Of a DNA stretch of 64,000 nucleotides, positions 45,870 to 57,116 are shown piece by piece. The translations under genes were made by a program, and so were the position numbers. The stretch is from Fistularia commersonii (Eukaryota; Chordata; Actinopteri; Syngnathiformes; Fistulariidae). The stretch lies in assembly GCA_037954325.1 (NCBI GenBank), contig JBBMNZ010000035.1, forward strand, positions 9,055,001 to 9,119,000, written 5' to 3'. Each line of letters opens with the position of its first letter. Within the stretch, counting starts at the first letter, position 1. The notes under the pieces were generated by a model. The model ran no database searches and had not been told where the DNA came from. It saw only the letters and a list, made by a program, of their open reading frames with translations.

Positions 45870-47152
45870 CAAGTGGTACAGCCTGAAGGACTAAGATGGG
45901 TTCCTCTTCCCCTGAGCTCAGCACCCACAGGAAGGGCCAAAGGGGTCGGGTGCAGTGTGAGCCGGGCGGTGGTTGGAGCGGGGGAACTTGGCCTTCCAAT
46001 GAGGAAGCAGAGCTGGGGGACTCACCTATTTCCAGGGCTGAGGTTGCTGAAGCAGTCAGAGTTCTTCGGTAGCAGGAACCCGGGGGTGGTTGAGGTTTGT
46101 CCTGGGGTCCTCAGGGCTCTGGATGCTGTAGGGCTGTCCTGGCTGACATGCCTCTGCAGCATCACATGGATGTCGGGGCAGGACTGCTGGACTGGTAGAC
46201 CACCCCTCTCTCTACCCTCGGCAGGGTCGTCAAATGAGCATGAGAGTTTGACCGACCAGTCGACATGTGTTTTGTGGAGAAGATATTCCATTGTGTCTTG
46301 CAGGCTTTCCTGTGGGGGATGCTCTGGGAGTATGGGGTACCAAACCCCATTATACAGGATGTTTGTACCCTGTATGATTAGTGTTGGTCCGCAGTGACGG
46401 TTGGAAGTTGGACCGGTGAGAGTTGGATTCCCTTTGTCACCGATTCTGTTCATAACCTTTATGGACAGAATTTCTAGGCACAGCCAGGGTGTCGAGGGGA
46501 TCTGGTTTGGTGGTCGGCGGTGGAGTCTCTGCTTCTTGCAGATGATATGGATCTGTTGGCTTCATCGGGCCATGATGTTCAGCCCTCACTGGAACGGTTC
46601 ACAGCCGAGTGTGAAGCAGCCGGGATGAGGATCAGCACCTCCAAATCCGAGACCATGGTGCTCAACCAGAAATGGGTGGAATGCCCACTCCAGGTTGGGG
46701 AAAAGGTCCTGCCCCAAGTGGAGGAGTTCAAGTATCTCAGGGTCTTGAGATAGTAGTCGGTAGTTACCTAAGGAACGAGATCGTGGTTACAAGCAGCCAA
46801 AATGAGTTTTCTCCTCAGGATGGCCAGACTCTCCCTTAGAGATAGGGTGGGAAATTTGGTGTAGAGTCCCTGCTTCTCCGAATTGACAGGAGTCAGATAG
46901 GGTGACTCGGGCAACTGGTCGGGAGGCTTCCTGAGGTATGCCGGGCATATCCATCTGGGAGGAGGCCGGGGGAAGACCCAGGACACGCTGGGGAGACTAT
47001 GTCTCTAGCCTGGCCTGGGAATGCCTTGGGGTCCCCCCAGAGGAGCGGAACCATGTGGCAGGGGAGAGGGAAGTCTGGGCCTCTTTGCTCCGGCTGCTGC
47101 CCCTGCGACCCGACTCCAGATAAGCAGGGTAAGATGGACGGATGGATGGACA
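45870..47152 (+). mobile_element. Rex3-type LINE, internally deleted
   Basis: It starts with 5'-region sequence (CTGAGCTCAGCACCCACAGG AAGGGCC), jumps past most of the endonuclease, and continues from GGCCTTCCAATGAGGAAGCA through the reverse transcriptase to the 3' end (CTGCGACCCGACTCCAGATA, then GATGGACGGATGGATGGA at about 47130-47150, the usual GGAT-type tail). CCCTTTGTCACCGATTCTGT at 46430-46449 coincides with the site of a standard Rex3 PCR primer. Frames are broken throughout. Confidence 0.9.
46401..46753 (+). pseudogene. Rex3 reverse transcriptase remnant
   Basis: Family role: the RT copies the element's RNA at a nicked target. The frame at 46520-46753 contains L-L-A-D-D-M-D-L-L-A-S, with the paired catalytic Asp codons at 46541-46546. 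It is followed by E-R-F-T-A-E-C-E-A-A-G-M-R-I-S-T-S-K-S-E and P-Q-V-E-E-F-K-Y-L, all hallmark segments. The preceding frame (46401-46628) supplies P-L-S-P-I-L-F-I-T-F-M-D-R-I-S, so a frameshift separates the two. The frame stops at about 46751. The upstream finger region is mostly deleted. Confidence 0.85.
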
Positions 47153-48913
47153 AACTGTAAAATAGAAACTGGAGAAACCCCTTCTGAACAAATCAGCAAG
47201 AATTCACAGATGTTCCTAGAAAATTATCAAATGAACAAATTAATTAAAAAAAAAAAAAAATCTTGTCCCTATGGGATCCATTTGACTTTGTTTTATATAA
47301 AGCACAATAAGAATACTGGTAGTCATCAGAGATCATCATCATTAGAGAGACATGTTCTATATAATCAATAGATAGATACATTGAATTAAATAGCTGGAAT
47401 AATAGAGCTATTATTAAACACATGCATTTTCACATAATTATCAAACATATTACGGCATTAAAAATAAACTAAGCAAATAAATGAATAATTACAAACATAA
47501 ATAAATGAATAAATGAAAACATATACGCATACACATGTACATACACACAAAAATAAAATCTGAATCATCTTGAATCATCAGCAAGAAACAGTCTATAATG
47601 ACCAGGAATTCACTAAATATATGAGGAAGAAATGGTCAAGCAGGCATCGAGAGACTTCTTGACAATTTCTGACATTGTGTGCAAACTAAAATAAAGTATT
47701 CCAAAACAAAAGAATAATACCCATTTGCCTACGGTATTATTTAGAAAGCAGTGGGTCCTTTTGAAAATATTAATCAGCGGTGTTTTCGCTAGATACGCAG
47801 CAAATGCTCCGATTTGGCAACTGGAAGCTGCACAGAATAAATCAATTGGGGACAATAATGAAGCTCCCGCAACAGATCATTTGTACTTATAACAAGCGCT
47901 TCTAACATGCTATAGAATTAAAGCGTTTCTTTGTCATTTTTCTCCGCTGGAACTCCTCTCACTAATGTTGCTGTTCTCCCGGCGCAAGGAGGCCTAATGG
48001 CTCCAATGGGAGTGACACCAAACTGTCTTTGATAAATTGTTTTTAAATTACAACATAATTTCATTTAGGCAGCAATTTCCACAAGACTCCAACAGAGAAC
48101 CCATTCGGGCTGCACGAGGATGGGCTTTACGGAAAACACACACCGTCTCGCACACACTCATGCAAATGTGCACGGGCCGGTCCGCTCTGGTGAGGATAGT
48201 GTTACTTGACCTGCAGCCCAGAGACTAACCTAATTACTTCCTCCAAACTACTAAAGTGGTCATTAAGGACACTCTCTCTCCGTCTCTTGCTCCCTTTTTC
48301 ATCCTCTCCTCTAAACCCTTTCTGTCATTTTTCTTAATTATGTCTCTTAATCTGTTTGTTTTTCCCTTCATGTTTTCACCCACTCTTTCTCTTTCATGGC
48401 CGAACCATCTTCGATTTCCTATGATCCCCCGGTTTCTGAGTGTCGCTCATTCTTCTTTCTGTTCATCCCACTATCTCTGTTTTTTTTTTTTTTTTCTGCT
48501 TGTTTGTCTCAGTCTGGTCTTTGCTGGTAAAAGCTTTCAGTATTGCTTGTGCTCGTGTTACTGCTAAGATGACCAGGTGTGCATTATTACAGCACACGCA
48601 CACACAAAAACAAGTAAAAACACATATACCGTCATTACATTTTTCTTCTTTTTTCTTCTTTTTCTTCTTCTTCCTCCTCTTATATTGTTGCAACACCCAA
48701 CTCCCAACTCCTCCACTCATTCCCAGGCACACATACTCACATACATGCACACAAATAATTTTGCACTCTTTTGCTTTAGCATCACAAGTAATTGTATTTC
48801 CGATATGAAGACTATGACTCCCCCAGGATCTGATTGTCTTCAACACTGTCATGACTTACGGAACACCAATGGGATGATCTACCTGATCAGTTACTAATGC
48901 AATATATCCAATG
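47153..48913. other. Gene-free stretch
   Basis: No gene recognised. 47850-48060 is a repeat-poor, higher-complexity block (GGCGCAAGGAGGCCTAATGG, TCCAATGGGAGTGACACCAA) and a candidate conserved element. 48265-48500 is CT-rich, and pyrimidine tracts at 48480-48500 and 48640-48680 give long but low-complexity frames on both strands. Confidence 0.45.
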
Positions 48914-48966
48914 ACACACACACACACACACACACACACAGACGCACACACACACACACACACATA
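48914..48966. repeat. CA microsatellite
   Basis: (AC)n with one GACGC interruption, about 26 units. Confidence 0.95.
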
Positions 48967-50560
48967 CACAGTTAATGCATACGGGTGCTTAATAGAACTA
49001 CAGAGTGAATGGGAAATCAACACTGTGCTAATGTGCTTAATAAGCACCGCAAAAGAAATTGAGTGGACGGGAGACGGTTCTCTCACCGCATTAAAGGTAG
49101 AGATGCATCCAGTCAGACAACTTCCAGGGTCATGTCTATGACCTGAAATGCGCTCCCATTTAGTCTCCCCCCAATCCATCCCCACCCTCACCTTATGCAT
49201 TGAAAAAGTGTAATGACAGAATAGACCTGTGGTCAGAGTGCTATTAGAGCTGATGCAAGAATTAAACTGTGAACTTCAAAGAGTGAGATGAACATTGTAA
49301 TATTACAAAATGTGGTAATACTTCATGTTTTAGTGCTGTTATAAGCATTGATTCGTACAGTGGTTGGCTACCCAAGGCTCTGGGGCCTCGTGTGGCTGAC
49401 TGTGGCTTTGGAAAATAATACAATGAGCATTTAATTGAAATGCATTGTATTCAAGTTTTTTTTCTTAAGTGCAAATCTAAATTTGAAGATCATGGTAACC
49501 CTCTAGCGTTAAATATAATGTGTTCAATTTCTTGTCTTAATAAAATATGCGTCACAACAGCCAATTTGCATCACCCATCAGCATGTGATTTATTGAGCTT
49601 TTACGGTGTGCAAAAATCCCGATTACCAGTGAAAATAAATATCTTAATTGGCAACTTAATTTGCAAACATATATGTTTCAGTGTAACAGACATTTGTTTT
49701 ATTCAGGTTGACAACTGGTTATTATTATTCGCACGCACCAGTACATGGAGCGTGCAGGAATCAGCCGGATAATGGGGTGTGTGTGAAAAAAGGACAGTGA
49801 CAAGCAGTAGCAGATGGCTTTTTTTGGTTTCCATTTTTGATTTGCTGCAGGTGGATAATTTAAGTTCAGTTTTTCATTTCACAATTATGAGGACTCAGAT
49901 GGACTTTGATTATGTTATTTGAAAATTCCCCTCAATCCTCCATCCTTTTTGAAGGTGTTCAAAATGTTTTTGTTACATGAAAAAATACAATTTTGTTTTC
50001 CCTGTAGCAATTTCATGAATTTCATGGGCATTATATTTTTTCACACAAAGCATAAAGGTAAAAAGACAATATTTGCAGTGTTGTCTTCATTTTAGATGTC
50101 CAAAGGGTATTGCTGATCCCAGTTTTTTTTATTTTTTGTGGGAAATGAGTCCAAATGTCCCTTGGTTAATGGGCAGTCCATCAGTTTCAAACCCTTTATT
50201 TCAGTTTCCTCCATGTAAAAGTTTAGTCAGCTTCTAAAATGTTTATTGTATTATTTAAGCACTTTTAATAAGCATAACCTAAAGCTCATAGCTCAAAAAA
50301 TATAAATTTATCTGATTATCTGTGGTGTTACGAGTTAACTGATAAATAAAGATGTAATAGTCTTAATAAAGCAACTAGTAATCTTATAAAAGGCTCAAAA
50401 AAGGTGACACAATTTTATCTGTGGTTTTATAAACTCGAACTGCTTTACATTTGATTATAAGCATTTAATAATGAACTGTTTAATGCTTGTTTTACTGAAA
50501 ATATTAATTTGGATTTCATATTAGAAAATAAGTGATTTATAGAAATAAATTTTAAAAAAT
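48967..50560. other. Gene-free stretch with candidate conserved block
   Basis: 49540-49790 is of higher complexity and includes an octamer-like ATTTGCAT (CAGCCAATTTGCATCACCCA), TTAATTGGCAACTTAATTTG and GCATGTGATTTATTGAGC, compatible with a homeodomain/POU-type enhancer. The remainder is AT-rich without recognised features. Confidence 0.4.
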
Positions 50561-50748
50561 AATAGCACAGTAGCTCACTGGACCCAGTATTCCTTGTCTA
50601 TGTACAGGACACAGGACACCTGGAACTGTCACACCTCGTAACTTACATTTTGCTGAGCCTCGCTATTTCCGACTAACAACAGCCCCCGAGGCTTGTAGCA
50701 TCATGTGCCCAGGAGACAAGAGAACAAAGAACGGTATTCCCGGGCGGA

Positions 50749-50879
50749 AAATATAAACTCACATCCGCATGGAAAGTGTTTTATTTATCTTGTACATGAG
50801 GAACCTGACTGTGTGTGAAAGTCAGAGCCAGGCGCGAAGGGATCACTGATGGCGAGTAACATGTTTACTTTACACTTGG
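50749..50879 (+). promoter_or_regulatory. Candidate TATA promoter with short first exon
   Basis: A TATA-like AAAATATAAACTC at about 50748-50760 is preceded by CCCGGGCGG. About 90 bases downstream, past GCCAGGCGCGAAGG, is ATG at 50849-50851 (CACTGATGGCGAGTAAC), which opens M-A-S-N-M-F-T-L-H-L for ten codons. It then meets a good splice donor, CTTGG/GTAAGA (GT at 50880-50881). The order TATA, leader, ATG, donor is right for a small first coding exon or alternative promoter. No product is recognised and an earlier out-of-frame ATG (50769) precedes the start. Confidence 0.25.
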
Positions 50880-50881
50880 GT

Positions 50882-51924
50882 AAGATACTGCTCAATTTAT
50901 GGGTTTAAAAGAAACCTTGCACTAACATCATGTGAAGAAACATCACAATTCATTCACATTAATTCTCAAACTGGAAAGAGAATGAATGAATAAATGATTA
51001 TATATTTTTAAACCATTCTGTGTTAATTGTAAGTGATAGTGAAAGCATAGTTGCCTTTATTATTAGCTTTTTAGATGCCAACAAGTATTCGGGGGGATAT
51101 TAATTTATTCATTCCATTGAATCTAATAAATGTCATCCAAGCGTTTGAAAAGACCGGAGTCAATACTTTTGAGATTTAACCCAACTTTTATTCTAAAAGA
51201 TACTAATTTGTGGTCTTAAGATGAGCTAAATATTTATAATTACTTTTTTATGCTGCAGTCGCTGGATCAAACAGCAGAATTGTGCTAATCAGTTTTTTAA
51301 ATACTTAAATTTTTACTGACAATCCACTATTAATATTTTTTCCTCTTAGTTTGCAGTTATTATGTGTACACTTAAAGAATGTCAACATAATTAAACAGCC
51401 TTTCATGAATTACTTCACTTGATCTATAACCTGTATGCATGTGATTAATTGTGGAGAGACAGATCACTTATAACAAGAGCTGTTCAAAGATGTAATAACA
51501 TCTATAGATATAAAGTAAGGGTGTATTTAATTTTACAGATCAAATGAAAAGCAGCTTATTACTGAGCGCCTTTAGCTTTTGTAGCACTCTGATAAATATC
51601 GCATTTTGTCCAGAAGACAAAATCATGCTTTTTTTTTTAAAGAAACAAAGGGTGGATTTAATTTTAGGGGAAGGGGAGCAACTCTGCACACACAGTCCCA
51701 AGCAATCTGGAAAATTTGATCTTTTTTGTAGAAAGTATATTAAGTATAAGAATAAAAGGTCTGAATGTGGTCAATGTGCACAATCCTCAAAACATCATTT
51801 GGAATCAGTTGAGAGTCAATTAATGTAAACTATGTGTTAAAAGTATAAACCATCAGCAGGTACATGCAATACCATTTTCTTTTCCTTTTCTTTGGAAAAA
51901 AAGACAGACTCACACATATCTATA
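50882..51924. other. AT-rich non-coding stretch
   Basis: No transposon or gene recognised. A 94-codon frame at 51544-51828 has no domain signature. Confidence 0.5.
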
Positions 51925-51975
51925 CACACACACACACACACACACACAGGCACGCACACGCACGCACGCAGGCAA

Positions 51976-52006
<31 letters not shown>

Positions 52007-52075
52007 CTGTGTGTGTGTGAATAAATGTATAGATGTGTGTGTGTGGATGGGTGTGTGTGCGCTTGTGAGTGTGTG
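51925..52075. repeat. CA / TA / GT compound repeat
   Basis: CA-rich tract (51925-51996), then TATATATATA, then GT-rich tract (52007-52075). The CA and GT halves are reverse complements about the TA centre, so a single strand could fold into a long hairpin. A second CA patch with a run of nine Cs lies at 52233-52320. Confidence 0.9.
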
Positions 52076-52320
52076 TACTTTTTCTTTACGCTTCTCTTCC
52101 TCTCCATTTGATCTCAGGGCCATTTGAATGTGGATCTGAGTGTGTGCAACGGCGAGCACGACTGGCCAAATGACCTCTCCAGGGGCAACTGCAACAGCCT
52201 TTATCTTATGAATACTTATAAAAGTGCCATCTTTACACACGCAGACACACAAAAACACACACTCACACACATACGTACACACATATACCCCCCCCCCCAA
52301 ACACACACACACACACTCAC

Positions 52321-54310
52321 AAAAAAAAACTGAGGGAACTGTGCATTGAAAAGTTGTAAACATTGGGATCCCATGTGGCTGTCAAAACGCCCTTAAATGA
52401 AGCTGACCAGCCAAGAACCTTGCAATTTCAAGTCATAGTTGACTTGTTCAAATCCACACATACGAACATACATAGAAAGAGGGAAAAAAATAACAACATT
52501 CAAAGTACAAAAAAAAAAAAAAAAATCCATTGCTCAAGGTGGGCATCAAATTACCCCAAATTATAAGTGCAGACTATGAAATTAATTGTAAAATAGTGAT
52601 AAATGACATGACAGCAATGCCATAAATGATTATATGGAAAATCAGTTATCTCCAAAAAAGCAATACCATGCAGTACCATGAAATACTACCTCTACCAATC
52701 CTCCTACTACTACTACTAATAATCATAATACAATTATGATTTAGAAAACATGGAGCAAGGAAACAAAGTTCTCATTAGAATTATTAGTTTCCTCTTCATA
52801 TTTTTTACAGACTCCATTGACAAGGACCCACCAGAGAGTCCAGACTCCCTGCATAGAGCACAAAGTACACAGTGAGGACAGAAGGAATCAAATCTTTATG
52901 GAAGCTGTTTTACTTTCCTTTTTTCCCTTTGACAGTCACCGTGCTCAAACCTCCTCCAGGGGTCTGCAGTGGGAATACTTTCCCCGAGTTAGAGACAGCG
53001 GTGACTTGGTCTGGAGTGTATTTCTCAACATGCCACATTTATTTGGGTCCTTAAAAGTTTGTTTTTCTCTCAGGCCTTGAATTATTATTCAGGCTTGATG
53101 GAAAAGGGAAAGGATTCTGGTACCTGAGGGATACTTCTTTATTTCTTGAATTCTTGAGCAGCTTTACAAATATACTTTCATTAAAAAAAAAAAAAAAAAT
53201 GCAAGGGGACTTTTAATTTCATAAGCATTCGTTGATCAGACCTTCGAAAGAAACCTCTTTATATATGCATGAGAGGAAGAAGGAGAAAGAGAGAGACAAA
53301 TGTAACATTAGAACAACATTAACAGAAGAAAAAAGTGATTAGTCACTTCATTCACACAATTGAATTGAAAGGAATCAACCAGATGTTTGGTTAGAAAAAA
53401 GAAGAAAAGAATCTGTTGTCTCAGCTAATAAATATGATAACTATATTACATTGCTTTACGGAGTTAAAATGTATTTCAATGCCCTTCTGTTGAAAACTGT
53501 GTATTGTATCTTCTTTATATCCCTTTTTTCTAATTTGTAGAGATCTGCAATTAGTTGGACCCAAACATGTCTTTGAATCAAGCATTGTTCAAACATTCAT
53601 GACCTTTCAGCCTTTGACCTTCATCAAGACCCACCATTAGATTTGAAAATATGCTGCAGGACTAAAAGGCCACCTACGCAGCCATCTGTAGTTAGAGACT
53701 TATGTTCTTAATTATGTAAAGGCTCTGAACTAATAAAAATGTCAAATTCAGTTCATATCTGGGTGTAGTAGTCTCTTGCGGGGGATGGGGGGGTCATCTA
53801 TTGTAAAGAAGTCCTCTTTTTCTCATTGGCGGTTCACCGTAGACTTACGAACTGCTGTGCTGATGCGTCTTCAGCTCCCTCTGTGATCGTGCCAGTGGTC
53901 GGTCTTTCGTCATCGGATGATACTTCTGAAGCAGTGGGTTTCTGACATCTTTGCCGGGGAACATCCAGCATCTCCCGCTTGTGGCGTTTCTTTGAGTGGA
54001 CTTCGCTTGTTTCCCGAGGACCTGATGTATGTTTGTGAAAGAAAACTGTATGTATGAGGTTTAGCTTTAGTGTCTGTTAATAAATAGCAGGACACATGTC
54101 CTTAGAGTGTTGAGTATGTTCACAAGCAATTTCCCAATCCTTCCTTCTCTTCTTGTCCCTTGGAAAGCTTTGTAGACTAGTGTCAGCCCCTTTGCTTTCC
54201 CTGGACTGGAAATTGCACCTAAAAGAGGCACAATATGGCATTATTACTGTATATACTGGAACATACCTAGCAAAACCATACAGCATCAGCCCAGAATATA
54301 TTGGCATCGT
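52321..54310. other. Gene-free stretch
   Basis: A strong-looking acceptor at 52800-52810 (ATATTTTTTACAG) opens a 90-codon frame to 53080, but no matching donor or recognisable product follows. Poly-A runs lie at 52509-52525 and 53183-53199. No transposon recognised. Confidence 0.45.
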
Positions 54311-54470
54311 CTTTGGAAACCAATGTTCCTGGTTTGATTCCCGGCTCCTCGTGTATTGAAGTGTTGTTGAGTAAGACACTGAACCCATAACTTCTCCGCT
54401 GGTTGACAGCAGCCCTCTGCTCATGACCCATCCATGATGGGTGAATTTCTGAGAACTAATTTCTCCACAG
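54311..54470 (+). repeat. tRNA-like SINE fragment, GACACTGAACCC family
   Basis: CCTGGTTTGATTCCCGGCTC CTC contains a B-box-like GGTTTGATTCC (54331-54341), followed by GAGTAAGACACTGAACCCAT and a degenerate body. A shorter relative is at 56248-56345. Confidence 0.55.
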
Positions 54471-54564
54471 GGATTGATCAAGGATGAATTATTATGTGTA
54501 AAAGAGGATGAATGATTCTATGCAGCATTTTGATCTAAACCCTGACCCATGCCTTTTACCTAGT

Positions 54565-54640
54565 GACACCGGCGATAGGTTCCAGCCCCCTGATGACCAA
54601 GCGTGCAGGACAAGCAGTTCAGGCAATGAATAAATTTCTT
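54565..54640 (+). repeat. ATGG-tailed SINE, 3' end fragment
   Basis: GACACCGGCGATAGGTTCCA GCCCCCTGATGACC, then AGGACAAGCAGTTCAGGCAATG, matches the 3' end of the SINE family seen at 33597. The head and most of the body are absent. Confidence 0.6.
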
Positions 54641-54739
54641 TTTACCAGTGCTAATAACGTACTAATTAGCCAACATTGGCAAATAGAAGCAGCTGCATCG
54701 AAAATTGAGCCCTCCTGTTCCCAGCTGTGCTCATACATC

Positions 54740-54960
54740 TAGTTGAAGTTAAAGTTGAACTTCATTGTCCCCATTACAGTCAATTTGTTTTTCAGCCAGC
54801 AGGGAAACAAAGAGAAACAAACAACAACAACAGAGACAGAAGCAACAATCCACCCAAGCAATACATGCTATAAGGTGCATGTTATATGTTTCGGTAAGGG
54901 AAAAGATCTACAATGATCTGTTCAGGAGGTTGATGGAGTTGGTTATACATGAGTGTTGTT
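54740..54960 (+). mobile_element. Possible LINE 3'-region fragment
   Basis: GAACTTCATTGTCCCCATTA CAG resembles the block at 8898, and ACAAACAACAACAACAGAGA with CAGGAGGTTGATGGAGTTGG downstream fits a Rex1/Babar-type 3' region. Tentative. Confidence 0.3.
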
Positions 54961-55073
54961 ACCTGTTTATACTAAATTTTGGGACCAAGTACCAATGACC
55001 CAATGGCAGCAGCCAATATTTCCTACATATGCACTTACAATGGCAGGTTCTAATGAGTAATTAGGGTCTAATG

Positions 55074-55560
55074 CAGGGCTGGGCAAACTTTTTGGCTCAG
55101 GGGCTGCATTTACTTTTAAAATTTGACAGACTGGCCGGGTAAGCACAAGATACGATACATATAAAAAAAAAATGCATTTGTTAACAGTACATATCAGACT
55201 TGTCTGACATTTGTCTGAACATTCTCTGACATTTGCTTTGAAAAAATAACCAGCTTGGTTTTGAAGGCTCTGATGCTTGTTTGCATTTCATGCCCAACCG
55301 GTTCTTCCCTTGTAGCATCACGTCCAGCTCATTCATGTGTGTCAGTATGTTCACAGTAAAGGCTAAATCTCAAAGTCAATCTGTGTCATTCAGCTCAGGA
55401 AAATTCTCAAATACCTCCGAAAATGAAATAATCACCTGTTTGAGCTCCCACATTCATTGATCCAATCAATCACATCAAGTATGAATTCTGTACCAATCTT
55501 TGGCGGGCTGGATTAAAAAGACCAACGGGCTGGATGTGGCCCGCGCCCCGTAGTTTGCTG
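55074..55560 (-). mobile_element. hAT transposon remnant with 8-bp target duplication
   Basis: It begins CAGGGCTGGGCAAACTTTTT and ends GCCCCGTAGTTTGCTG, the degraded inverted counterpart (the right end has lost a few bases). It is flanked by GTCTAATG (55066-55073) and GTCTAATT (55561-55568), an 8-base duplication with one change, as hAT transposition produces. The GGGCTGGATGTGGCCCGCG block beside the right end is typical. On the - strand near 55260-55350 a frame reads M-N-E-L-D-V-M-L-Q-G-K-N-R-L-G, a piece of hAT transposase. No other transposase segment is evident. Confidence 0.85.
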
Positions 55561-55568
55561 GTCTAATT

Positions 55569-56446
55569 CGTTGTCACACAAACAGATTCATGTTTGAATT
55601 TTTAACGCCAACCTCTTGAAGTTACCGAAGGAAAGGAAGATGTAGGAGAGGATAAGTCAGAATAGGTCTATAATCTCTGTATAAAAACTGTATTGACTTC
55701 AGTGCTTAGGTAAGTGTGGACCCGCAAGATTTGATTGAAGGCTGTTGTCTCACTTTGTCCCCGACTGGCCTATTGATTGAGAGGTGAATGAAAGAGTGGA
55801 GCCGCCAAGCATCGTGGCCCCCGGGATACCTGGAAAACAGAGTTGATGTACATCATTAAACCGGACTACAAGATCTTCAGAAGTCCATTTGCGAGGGACT
55901 GAACTCGAGATGAACTTGCACACATGTTCGCGCAATGCACGTCAGCTGTGTATGGCCTTTGATGCATCTTTAAAACATCCAGTCAAGTCGTCTCATGAAA
56001 AATGTAGAGCTGTATATGATGGACTCACTCGTTGCAATCTATAACATGCAAACGTGTTCAAACATGTCCTTGTGGGTGCTGAAAATAAAAGAAAGTGTTT
56101 GATTGCTGAAATCTTGTTCCTGTAAGATCAGCACTGTGAAAGTGTGTATTAGGAAAGAAGGCAATGTAAAGATTGATGTAGATCAGCATTCTGTTTTATG
56201 TTGCGGTCAGTTTCCCTTTGCTGGCTGAGGCCCAGAGCGGACATCCCTGCCATCATGCCGTTAGTGGTCAAGTTCCTGGCTCCTCCTGTCGGCAACTGTC
56301 CTTCGGCAAGACACTGAACCCCCTGTTGCTGCCAATGGCCTTGCTTGGGAACTTTTCCATTATCTATGTGTGTGCCTGTGCACGCACATTATATTCCATT
56401 TAGGCAAAAGTTTTTCATCTGCACAATGAATCCTATTTATGTGTTT
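55569..56446. other. Non-coding stretch with SINE scrap
   Basis: 56248-56345 (CCTGGCTCCTCCTGTCGGCA, CGGCAAGACACTGAACCCCC) is a second fragment of the SINE-like family seen at 54311. No gene recognised in the rest. Confidence 0.5.
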
Positions 56447-56447
56447 G

Positions 56448-56550
56448 TAATATAATATAATATAATATAATATAATATAATATAATATAATATAATATAA
56501 TATAATATAATATAATATAATATAATATAATATAATATAATATAATATAA
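56448..56550. repeat. TATAA pentanucleotide array
   Basis: Twenty perfect TATAA units, ending ACATAAAAAAAG. One of the purest arrays in the window. Confidence 0.97.
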
Positions 56551-56765
56551 CATAAAAAAAGATAATATGAGTAACCAACAGTTCAAAATTTGCAGATACA
56601 AGACTATTGTACTGTTGTAAATTGTACCATTTTTGGTTAATTTTATTCTTATTTTTACATTTTTTGAATGATTCACAAGCACTTGTAAAAATTCAAATGA
56701 AACAGCCATCAGTTATAAGGTGTTGAATTCTTCAACTTGACCTTCAACTTCAAAATTCAAATAAT

Positions 56766-57030
56766 TGTCACGACCGGACCTAGCCGTGGTGCCTGGACTT
56801 CCCCTTTGCTCAACAACTCTGACCTTGTGGATCCCCACGACCCCTGTCATGACCGGACCTAGCCGTGGTGCCTGGACTTCCGTTTTGCCCAATAACCCTG
56901 ACCTTGTGAGACCCCCTGGTGGACCACCGGACCCCGAGTGTAGACCGGGACTCCCTGGTGAACCCCGTTACGACCAGACCCAGCCGGCCGGTGCAACATC
57001 GGACCCTGACCCTGCGAAGACCCAGGCATC
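56766..57030 (+). repeat. 79-bp tandem duplication inside the LTR
   Basis: Unit 1 (56766-56844) and unit 2 (from 56845) both read ACCGGACCTAGCCGTGGTGC CTGGACTTCC, then TTTGC and CTGACCTTGTG, at a spacing of 79 bases. A shorter, more diverged third unit starts at 56967 (GTTACGACCAGACCCAGCCG). The LTR's promoter-side region has therefore been amplified. Confidence 0.85.
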
Positions 57031-57111
57031 CCATGGTTACAAATAAAACATCCGAACATACTCTAGCCTTGGTGTGGTTCCCTGCTCGAGTCCGCCTCCC
57101 GACCTGTGACA
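56766..57111 (+). mobile_element. Solo LTR of an LTR retrotransposon
   Basis: A 346-base unit that begins TGTCAC and ends GTGACA (6-base inverted termini of the TG...CA type). It is bounded on both sides by ATAAT (56761-56765 and 57112-57116), a perfect 5-base target duplication. An AATAAA at 57042-57047, about 65 bases before the 3' edge, fits a polyadenylation signal at the R/U5 side and sets the + orientation. It is far more GC-rich than its surroundings. No internal gag-pol sequence is present, so this is what remains after recombination between two LTRs. A Ty3/Gypsy-like origin is my inference from the ending CCTGTGACA style only. Confidence 0.85.
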
Positions 57112-57116
57112 ATAAT

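Noticed and set aside
45867..46397. 176-codon frame as a novel gene
   Set aside because: It lies wholly in the Rex3 LINE copy, out of the reverse transcriptase frame for most of its length.
48463..48852. 129-codon frame on the - strand with a Lys run
   Set aside because: Antisense of pyrimidine-rich tracts; low complexity and overlapped by equally long frames on the other strand.
51920..52363. 147-codon frame on the - strand rich in Val-Cys
   Set aside because: Reads through GT/CA repeats; low complexity.
56765..57046. 93-codon frame in the GC-rich block
   Set aside because: It is inside the solo LTR, consists of the tandem units, and has antisense frames equally long.
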